DNA from: Colivivens sp963640465
GTDB lineage: Bacteria; Bacteroidota; Bacteroidia; Bacteroidales; Bacteroidaceae
Length of the DNA stretch: 64,000 nt
Direction of reading: 5' to 3'
NCBI GenBank assembly: GCA_963640465.1
Contig: CAVHYP010000005.1
Span: 1 to 64,000, forward strand
How positions within the stretch are numbered: position 1 is the stretch's first letter; every line of letters starts with the position of its first letter. A program made the position numbers and the translations under genes. The notes beneath the pieces were generated by a model, which saw nothing but the letters and a program-made list of their open reading frames with translations, made no database searches and was not told where the DNA came from. This document shows positions 57,084 through 64,000 of this stretch, piece by piece.

Positions 57084-60000
57084 TTAGAATCCAACATTTA
57101 AATTAAGAGTAAATGACTTCGCGCGTGGAGTACGTCCTGAGTCAGTTGCTGCTGAGTAACCACTCTGAGAGATTTCAGGATCAACACCTGAGTACTTTGT
57201 CAGAATGAACAGGTTGTTCAAGTTGAGGTAAGCCGCCAAACTTCTGATACCAAACTGCTTCAAGAAGGTTGGTTTGAAGTTATAAGAGAAACTTACATAG
57301 TTGCAACGCAGATATGATGCATCTTCAATAAAACGGTCGGATGCAAGCCAGTTGTAACCGTAGTTGTACAATGCTCTTGGTATCTCAGTTACATCACCTT
57401 CGTTGTGCCAACGCCAGTTGACTGCACGTGACTGGTTGTTGTTGTTATACATGTTCTCGGCATTCATACGAGCTGAGTTGACAACCTTCTGACCGAGACG
57501 GTAAACGAACTGAACATTAACTCCAAAGTCCTTATACTTGAACTTGAATCCGAAACCACCATTCAGTTTTGGAAGTGAAGATCCGAGGTAGACAATATCA
57601 AGCTCATTGATTTCACCATCGTGGTTTACATCCTCATATTTGGCATCACCACCCTTAAACTGATAGTTTACACCACTGTAATTGAATACCATATCCTTGG
57701 TATTACCGCTTTGGTTGAGGATAACCTCTCCCTCTGCATTACGTGCAACAGGTGCATCAGGTCCACTTACTCCAGGAACCTCTTCTGCACTATACTCACT
57801 GTATGCATACACGCCCTTATAGCGGAAACCATAGATAGAACCGATTGGGTTGTTGATTTGCACACGAGACAAGTACTGACCGTTTGAGTAGTTGAACTCT
57901 GAGTTATATCCATCAAGAATGATTGAATTCATCTCAAGGATACGGTTACGGTTGTTAGAGAATGACATGTTGAAATCCATTGAGAAGTTACCTCTCTTGA
58001 TGATGCGGTTACCATTGATGTTGAACTCCCAACCTGTATTACGGACCTTACCGGTAAGTCTTGCAGGAATGTTTGCGAAACCTGAAGAATAAGGTATTGG
58101 GTAAGAAGCGACCTGCTCAGATTTGTTTGTATAAACCTGAACGTCACCGGTAATCTTGTCATTCAAGAAACCGAAGTAAGAACCAATATTCCAAGTATCC
58201 TGGTTAGCAGGACGAATGACAGACAAACGAATCTGCTGAGGAGCAACAGCTGTAACTCCCATGTACGAACCAGTTGAACTGTATGTGCTATACATAGATG
58301 TTGCACCACCTGTCGGACGACCTGAACGGCCCCAGCCCACAGAAAGTGACAACATGTCGACCCAATCAAGCTTCTCCATGAATTTCTCATCAGAGATATT
58401 CCAACGACCTGATATTCCATAGTAAGCACCCCAGTTCTTTGGGTTACCATTTGACTTATCAAAACGTGCTGTGAAATCGAACACATACTTACCACGGAAA
58501 GCATAGTGAGTCTGGAATGCGAAGTTTTCTGACTTTGAACGGCCATAACCAGAATTGAAGCTTGAAATAACACCACCGGCAAGAGCAGAAGTGATATCAC
58601 CAGTTGCTATCCATTTACGGGAAAGAGACTGTGAAGAGCTGCTTCCTGAACCATACTCACCACGAAGAAGGATTTGCATTGCATGGTCTCTGTTGTGGAA
58701 ATATGGAACATAAGTCAAACTGTGACGGGTCGTGAAGCTGTTGCTCTTGCTCTGACTTGTTGAAGCAAGGTTTGAACTACCACCAGTCCAGCCGCTAGTC
58801 TGAAGCTCAGAAGGACTGAATGACTTATTGTCAGAGTTTGATACATTGAAGTTAACCTGACCTTGATAAGTGAGTCGGTGTGAATCACCGGTAGTACCCA
58901 ATATATCATATCTGAAGATAAACTCAGGAGACAAATTCAATTGGTTGTAACGTGTCTTCTGCAAATAAGCTTTAGCCACAGGGTTGGCAATGCCAAGTTG
59001 GTCACTGAGTTGAGATGAAGTATATTCCCTCTGCATGATATAGTAATCACCAGTAGAAACATCATTTTCATCTTCCTCATATACAGCAACGTTTGGCATC
59101 TTCTGGTATGCAATACCGAGCAAACCCTTATCGCAATCCTTCTTGTCTGTATAAGACAAACTGAAGTTGGTCTGAACTGTGATACGACTTGAGATGTAGT
59201 AGTCAAGGGCTACACGAGTAGTGAAACGGTTAAGTCTCTCATTAATGGCGGCACCCTTCTGAGAGTCATAACCACCAGAAACACGGAAACGGGCTTTTTC
59301 ACCACCACCAGTGATTGAAACATAGTGCTGGTGATATTGTCCGAACTGTTTTACTTCCTTCTCCCAGTTTGTATTGTTGTTGAACATGTTGTACTGAGAA
59401 TAGTTCTTATCGTAGTTGATTTCTGGAATATAAGAACTTGAAGTATTGTCAGCGATAGAGCTGTTCAAAGTCGGATTGAAGTAAGCCTCCTTCAAGAACA
59501 TTGTGTAGTCGTCACCATTGAGCACCTTCATTCCTTCAGGCTGCCATGTACCAGTGAAACGATAAGAGTAGTTCACACGAGTGTTACCCTTCTGACCACG
59601 TTTTGTCTTGATTTCGATAACGCCGTTTGCGCCATGGGCACCCCAGATGGCTGTTGCAGATGCATCCTTCAACACTGTGATACTCTCGATATCCTCTGGA
59701 TTGACCTGCAGGAGTTCTGCGAATCGCTCCTCTGTTGCAGAGCTATAATCGAAGTCGTCAGACACATCCTCTTCCCAGATATTGCCATTGACAACAATCA
59801 GAGGCTCAGCGTTACCTGTGATAGTACTTACACCACGAAGACGCATTGTAGTACCGGCACCAAGGCTACCTGAGTTCATCACGATATCAAGTCCGGAGAT
59901 ACGTCCCTGAAGAGCTTCATCAACAGAAGTAAGTGCAAGACCTTCGAACTCTTTCATATCGATTGTCTGCTGAGCAGTTGAAATCTCAGTCACAGGAATT

Positions 60001-60371
60001 TGAAGTCCAGAGCTCTGTGTCTTACGCACAGCCTTGACCTCGACGGTTTGAATCTGAGTATTGCTCTTCAAAACAATCTTGAACACCTTTTTATTAATAG
60101 GGAGGGTTTGTTTTTGATATCCGATATATGATACCTGGATATGGTCCTTAGGACTCACACAACGGAAAGAGAAGTTACCATTGATATCTGTAACTCCATG
60201 TGCAACGATACGATTGTTGTTATCTACCTCAACAACGTTTACCATCATCAGCGGTTCAATATCATCTGAGACAGTACCCGAGATTATGTCGCCTGCCTTC
60301 ACCTGTGCCTGAGCCAATGTACAGAAACAAGTCAAAAGCATTAGCATTGATAATATCTTTTTCATACTCAT
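57084..60371 (-). CDS. SusC/RagA TonB-linked outer-membrane transporter (first pair)
   Basis: 1,095 residues. Signal peptide (about 1-22, LAQA-QV), a carboxypeptidase-regulatory-like domain (about 25-110, GTVSDDIEPLMMVNVVEVD), the TonB-dependent plug (about 125-260, SVDEALQGRISGLDIV, PLIVVNGNIWEED, ATAIWGAHGANGVIEIKTKRG) and the beta-barrel ending in FTLNLNVGF with the terminal aromatic residue. It forms the first transporter with SusD at 55208. ATGs at 60371 and 60365 are both plausible starts. It begins 3 bp after the preceding FAS1 gene, strong evidence for one transcript. Confidence 0.94.
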   Translation of the reverse strand: MSMKKILSMLMLLTCFCTLAQAQVKAGDIISGTVSDDIEPLMMVNVVEVDNNNRIVAHGVTDINGNFSFRCVSPKDHIQVSYIGYQKQTLPINKKVFKIVLKSNTQIQTVEVKAVRKTQSSGLQIPVTEISTAQQTIDMKEFEGLALTSVDEALQGRISGLDIVMNSGSLGAGTTMRLRGVSTITGNAEPLIVVNGNIWEEDVSDDFDYSSATEERFAELLQVNPEDIESITVLKDASATAIWGAHGANGVIEIKTKRGQKGNTRVNYSYRFTGTWQPEGMKVLNGDDYTMFLKEAYFNPTLNSSIADNTSSSYIPEINYDKNYSQYNMFNNNTNWEKEVKQFGQYHQHYVSITGGGEKARFRVSGGYDSQKGAAINERLNRFTTRVALDYYISSRITVQTNFSLSYTDKKDCDKGLLGIAYQKMPNVAVYEEDENDVSTGDYYIMQREYTSSQLSDQLGIANPVAKAYLQKTRYNQLNLSPEFIFRYDILGTTGDSHRLTYQGQVNFNVSNSDNKSFSPSELQTSGWTGGSSNLASTSQSKSNSFTTRHSLTYVPYFHNRDHAMQILLRGEYGSGSSSSQSLSRKWIATGDITSALAGGVISSFNSGYGRSKSENFAFQTHYAFRGKYVFDFTARFDKSNGNPKNWGAYYGISGRWNISDEKFMEKLDWVDMLSLSVGWGRSGRPTGGATSMYSTYSSTGSYMGVTAVAPQQIRLSVIRPANQDTWNIGSYFGFLNDKITGDVQVYTNKSEQVASYPIPYSSGFANIPARLTGKVRNTGWEFNINGNRIIKRGNFSMDFNMSFSNNRNRILEMNSIILDGYNSEFNYSNGQYLSRVQINNPIGSIYGFRYKGVYAYSEYSAEEVPGVSGPDAPVARNAEGEVILNQSGNTKDMVFNYSGVNYQFKGGDAKYEDVNHDGEINELDIVYLGSSLPKLNGGFGFKFKYKDFGVNVQFVYRLGQKVVNSARMNAENMYNNNNQSRAVNWRWHNEGDVTEIPRALYNYGYNWLASDRFIEDASYLRCNYVSFSYNFKPTFLKQFGIRSLAAYLNLNNLFILTKYSGVDPEISQSGYSAATDSGRTPRAKSFTLNLNVGF

Positions 60372-60373
60372 TA

Positions 60374-63124
60374 TTATTTACGCGTTTTTACTGCCTCTTC
60401 TTCCTCTTCTGTATATACATCATTAGGAGAATAGATGAACTGATTATTTTCAGGCAAGGACATATCGACGCCAGGACCTGACTTATACTTGTACAAGAGT
60501 GGGTGATCAACAGCATGAAGTACTACACTTGAAGAAGTCTCAATCAATGTCGCATTTTCCACCCTGTAGTTGTTAAGCCAATACTCGCGGGCTGTCACAT
60601 TATACATCTTATCCTTGTTTATCTTCTGGCGCTCTGAACATACACCTGAGACATACATGTCGTTTGCATCAACTTCAACTGCGAGTTTAAATGAACGACC
60701 TGTATTGGTATTGGTCTTGGCAGTTTCATAGTTTCCAGACTCAAAGCCATTATCGATATAGATTGAGTTATCCTGGATATGATATTTGATAAAGTCAAGC
60801 ATGACCTTTCTGAGGTGTGCAGCAGAGTCTTCGATTTCCTTGTAGATTTCAGTTGAGTCATCGTTGTCAATTGCCATTGCCTCATCAAGCATCTCAATAG
60901 TAGGAAGTCCCATTGCATATGCTTCTTCCATTGCCTCGTTTGTAGGTGCGTAAATGGTGTAATGATAAGTATTCAAAAGGTAGTTGACACTCTCGCTTGA
61001 ATTTTCTGGAATGTAAATCAAGTTACCTTTCTTTGATACTGATGACCAGTTGATCTTTGAGCTTGTGCTGGTCGACAAAGCGCCGCAAGCTTCAAGTATA
61101 GAATAGAACTCCGAGAAGTCATCGTTTGAGCTGAGAACATCGCTACAAGCATTGTGGCTTGTGCAAAGCGGAGACTCAAGGACATAAGACTTACCATTCT
61201 CCATATCATATATCTGCTGAACAGGCAGTGGAGTATCATTTTCGATTTGCCATCCACCGGCTGCTGTCATAGAACCAACAACATTAACCTGTCCACCAAC
61301 CTTTACGAAGTTGTTACCTTTGGTCTTGTAATAAGACTGACCTTGTTCGATAGCACCGATTACGATGATATTGTCAAGGATATCCTCAAGTCGGTCGTAA
61401 ACCTGGTCGGTCTTAGATGAACCAACGATTACTCTAAGAGAATCGCCTTGAACCCAAGTTCCGTCTTCAGCTTTTGTTGCCTTAAAGACAGAAGCTCTGA
61501 TACGTGCATACTGATTAGTACCCTCTGGGTCATAACGGAATTTCCACATATGAGTTTCATTCTGTCCTAGAGAAACCGGATCAATGTATGTGAGCAGACC
61601 ATCATTCAATGGAATGAAGAAACTATAAGTTGATACCATTGAGTTCAGATATGCATCGAACTGCAGTACGCTGATTGCATTATAGATTACGCTCATTGCC
61701 TCTGTAACCAATGCAGGGAAGAGAACCGAAGAATAGCTTGTAGGAGCGAACACCTTATTGGTAAGGTAAACAGCACCGTTACATCCAAGGATGACGCTAT
61801 CTACGTCAGTTGTCTCAATTCCCATTTCCATTGCAGCATCATTAAGAATGGTGTTGAACTTTGAAGGAACAGAAGAAACGAATGACATAAGTTGGTTGTT
61901 CTTGATAAGCTCTCTGACAACTTTGTTAGGAACATTCTCCCATGTACCATAGTTGTCTTTAAGGACCTTACCGCCTCCATTGTCCCACCAGTTCTGAAGT
62001 GCCGCGTCGGTAGGAACAAGCATACAGCCCATATCCTCCATCACCTCATCACGGGTATTGTCGCTGATACTTCCCGGGCTGTAACGGTTCCATCCTGGAT
62101 CGTATTTAAGAAGTGCCTCAATGGAATTACCATCCTTGTCAGTACTACGTTCTGTTGAAGTAATACCAGAACTGCCACTACCACGTGTAGCAAAATAGGA
62201 TTTCTGATAAATGGTATCAACATCCAACTTATTAATTTGATTGAATGTATTTGTGATTCCCGAATTGATTGGAGCAGCAAAACGCTCAACCAAAGCACTG
62301 AACTGAGTGGCATTAGGTTGCTTGCGGATGATTTCTGCCATATTGTCGAGAGGAAGCATCACCTTATTTACCTTGTGTAAGAATCCGTTCTTACAGAAAA
62401 TGTTTGCTTCTACAACCTTACAGCTGTTAACATAAGCATCATCAGAAACGTGTGTTCCTGCTGGATCATTGTAAAGGAAGTCAACATCCGTACCTGTTAT
62501 CATGTTCTGTTCCAAGAAGCGAGGAAGGAAATGAATCATAGGTGCTGCTCCGGATGCATCCTTAACCATGTAGATAGTGTCGTGTGTCTGTGCAAGAGCT
62601 TTCCAATAAGATGTGTTTGGAATCTCTGGAGAGTTCATTGGAATTACAGATACAGTGTCATACACCTGAAGTGAAGCTGTACGACGCATACACTCACCTT
62701 CAATAGGTCCCTTAACACTTGACATCAAGCTGATTGAGTAAGGGTTATCGACCATTGAAGACCGAAGAATTACCTTCTTCTGTGCTTCTGACAACTGGTC
62801 ATAACTCTTAACGCCCCATTCATTGTTTGCATAGAATTCCGCAAAAGCATCATCGTCTGCAATGAACAGAGTTTTACTACCTGTCTTCGACAATGTCTCA
62901 GTCTCACCCAGGTCGTCAATTAGCCGCAGGAAATTCTTATAGTTTCCTGCATCAGCCATATAACCATAGATGGTGTTCAACCCTGTAGGCTGATCTTCAT
63001 CCAGATTATAATCTGGCGTACATGCATTGAAACCTAGAGCGGCAGCATACAAAGCACCTCCCATCAGAAGATGTCTGCATAATTTGTTACTCTGAAAGTT
63101 TAACAACATAATTTTTTGAATCAT
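60374..63124 (-). CDS. large multi-FAS1 domain lipoprotein, 916 residues
   Basis: Lipobox FNAC (Cys35). Several fasciclin units: the first with FLRLIDDLGETETLSKTG and KTLFIADDDAFAEFYAN (TLFIAD at 85-90) and the close FCKNGFLHKVNKVML; a middle one with GCMLVPTDAALQNWWDN and GCNGAVYLTNKVFAP; a third with FFIPLNDGLLTYIDP; and the last with HYTIYAPTNEAMEEAY (about 721-736) closing at SSSVVLHAVDHPLLYK. I count four. It ends with a charged EEEEEAVKTRK tail. It is larger than most FAS1 proteins of the phylum. It lies between the CotH-like gene (17 bp) and SusC (3 bp), so it is probably a surface partner of that transporter. Confidence 0.87.
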   Translation of the reverse strand: MIQKIMLLNFQSNKLCRHLLMGGALYAAALGFNACTPDYNLDEDQPTGLNTIYGYMADAGNYKNFLRLIDDLGETETLSKTGSKTLFIADDDAFAEFYANNEWGVKSYDQLSEAQKKVILRSSMVDNPYSISLMSSVKGPIEGECMRRTASLQVYDTVSVIPMNSPEIPNTSYWKALAQTHDTIYMVKDASGAAPMIHFLPRFLEQNMITGTDVDFLYNDPAGTHVSDDAYVNSCKVVEANIFCKNGFLHKVNKVMLPLDNMAEIIRKQPNATQFSALVERFAAPINSGITNTFNQINKLDVDTIYQKSYFATRGSGSSGITSTERSTDKDGNSIEALLKYDPGWNRYSPGSISDNTRDEVMEDMGCMLVPTDAALQNWWDNGGGKVLKDNYGTWENVPNKVVRELIKNNQLMSFVSSVPSKFNTILNDAAMEMGIETTDVDSVILGCNGAVYLTNKVFAPTSYSSVLFPALVTEAMSVIYNAISVLQFDAYLNSMVSTYSFFIPLNDGLLTYIDPVSLGQNETHMWKFRYDPEGTNQYARIRASVFKATKAEDGTWVQGDSLRVIVGSSKTDQVYDRLEDILDNIIVIGAIEQGQSYYKTKGNNFVKVGGQVNVVGSMTAAGGWQIENDTPLPVQQIYDMENGKSYVLESPLCTSHNACSDVLSSNDDFSEFYSILEACGALSTSTSSKINWSSVSKKGNLIYIPENSSESVNYLLNTYHYTIYAPTNEAMEEAYAMGLPTIEMLDEAMAIDNDDSTEIYKEIEDSAAHLRKVMLDFIKYHIQDNSIYIDNGFESGNYETAKTNTNTGRSFKLAVEVDANDMYVSGVCSERQKINKDKMYNVTAREYWLNNYRVENATLIETSSSVVLHAVDHPLLYKYKSGPGVDMSLPENNQFIYSPNDVYTEEEEEAVKTRK

Positions 63125-63140
63125 TAATTAATTTGAATAT

Positions 63141-64000
63141 TTATATTTTGTTTTCTCTGATTATTTCCATGTTACTCAAGCAGTAAGTTCGTGTCGCGAT
63201 CTCATCGTCTACAGGAATCCCGCTCTTGCCTACCATGATTTCATCGATACCAAGAAACCCATTCGCATCTGACCCACGATAAATGCATGAAACATCTGTC
63301 TCATCATCCACTGGATCAGTATTAATGCCAAAATTGACCTTGACAATTGCAGTCTTTGTCGTTCCGTTGACAGTCATTGAATACTGCATTCTGATCGTAT
63401 GTGTATCACCATATCTACAATTCAATGGATGGCATCCGCAAGAAAAGTTGAACATGGCATCTGACTCAAGATAGACATGACCATCTCCCCAATCTACAGT
63501 GTTGCCGGTTTTACCGAACCAAGCGCCATATGTCTTGGCTGCTGTATTACGTCCAATAGAGCCACCTGCATTGAGTGGGACACACTTAACGGATGATGAT
63601 GTCAAAGCACTTTCTGATACGCCAAGCATCTCTGCTATTTTAGCCCGATCGATTACAACTCCAACACTCTGCGCATAACCTGCTTCATAATCAAGTTCTA
63701 CATTTATTGTCATCACATTGCCTGAGACTGTATATTCCGAAGTCTCATTCTTTGAATATGCATTGATAACCTTGTCAAGATAAGCTGTACGGTTTTGGAG
63801 CCAAGTCTTCATCTTTGTGATTTCTTCAGGCACATCGAACTTCTCTCCCCAGGAATTAGTCAAAGGCCAACGTGTGATATCACGGTCGTATGCGCCCTTG
63901 TTCAGTTCTGCAACGTATTTCTCCATCTCTGCCCAATTACGTGTAAAGATTGAGTCCTTAACAGAGTTCCAAAGATTCTGATAAGCCTGAGTATAAGTTT
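63141..64000 (-). CDS. CotH-like protein with DUF4859-type C-terminal domain (partial)
   Basis: Only the C-terminal 286 residues are in the window; the frame is open to the right edge, so the start is outside. The first part (DSIFTRNWAEMEKYVAEL, RDITRWPLTNSW, PEEITKMKTWLQNRTAYLDKVI) resembles the C-terminal end of CotH protein-kinase-fold proteins, which finish with a W-x-x-x-R-x-x-W/Y-L-D motif. The last 200 residues (MTINVELDYEAGYAQSVGVVIDRAKIAEMLG, FNFSCGCHPLNCRYGDTHTIRMQY) look like DUF4859. CotH proteins phosphorylate secreted proteins in spores and fungi; the catalytic residues lie outside the window and cannot be checked. Confidence 0.6.
   Translation of the reverse strand, partial: TYTQAYQNLWNSVKDSIFTRNWAEMEKYVAELNKGAYDRDITRWPLTNSWGEKFDVPEEITKMKTWLQNRTAYLDKVINAYSKNETSEYTVSGNVMTINVELDYEAGYAQSVGVVIDRAKIAEMLGVSESALTSSSVKCVPLNAGGSIGRNTAAKTYGAWFGKTGNTVDWGDGHVYLESDAMFNFSCGCHPLNCRYGDTHTIRMQYSMTVNGTTKTAIVKVNFGINTDPVDDETDVSCIYRGSDANGFLGIDEIMVGKSGIPVDDEIATRTYCLSNMEIIRENKI

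Overview
The window looks like a draft or metagenome-assembled contig from an anaerobic member of the Bacteroidales, most like Prevotella/Segatella or Bacteroides. I read this from the Bacteroidetes-type promoters (TTTG, about 19-20 nt, TAnnTTTG), SusC/SusD pairs, paired methylmalonyl-CoA mutase subunits, DUF6057 proteins, and a scaffold gap of ten Ns at 48723-48732. No rRNA, CRISPR array, prophage or intact insertion sequence is visible. Species cannot be fixed by eye.

Layout. 1-1008: no gene; a 41-bp tandem array, a dispersed repeat and a long perfect hairpin. 1009-10863: a secreted dockerin-tailed metalloprotease, an HD-domain (YhaM-like) protein, a divergent overlapping trio (PEP/pyruvate-binding protein, ribF, degenerate methyltransferase-like protein) and rmuC. 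10920-14542: a leftward carbohydrate cluster of a DUF3237 protein, a GH43-like protein and a GH43-like/esterase fusion; the two GH43 regions share a 728-bp tract identical by eye. 14871-23999: a leftward group in which a two-gene module (DUF6057 membrane protein plus lipoprotein with one CxxCH heme motif and a beta-propeller) is present twice in tandem, followed by a DPP IV-type peptidase.

24096-29123: a drug/metabolite exporter and mutB/mutA (succinate-propionate pathway). 29124-32884: intergenic repeats, a small DUF2795 protein, a dockerin-like relic, and divergent licD and IspD-like/epimerase genes for surface-glycan decoration. 32957-38789: tRNA(CAU), a fused SpmA-SpmB protein, an LptF/LptG permease, ribBA and an aspartate aminotransferase. 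38790-45823: a possible small RNA and the leftward leucine operon leuA-leuC-leuD-second leuA homologue-leuB. The operon is preceded by a textbook attenuator: a strong promoter, a 24-codon leader peptide rich in Ile, Leu and Val, and an intrinsic terminator.

45936-64000: one uninterrupted leftward operon of about 18 kb, running into the window from the right edge: CotH-like protein, FAS1 lipoprotein, SusC, SusD, FAS1 lipoprotein, FAS1 lipoprotein, SusC, SusD, terminator. It has two SusCD transporters and three large surface fasciclin proteins but no recognisable glycoside hydrolase or lyase in view. It is the best candidate here for an undescribed system. I infer a surface recognition and uptake locus whose ligand is probably not a plain polysaccharide.
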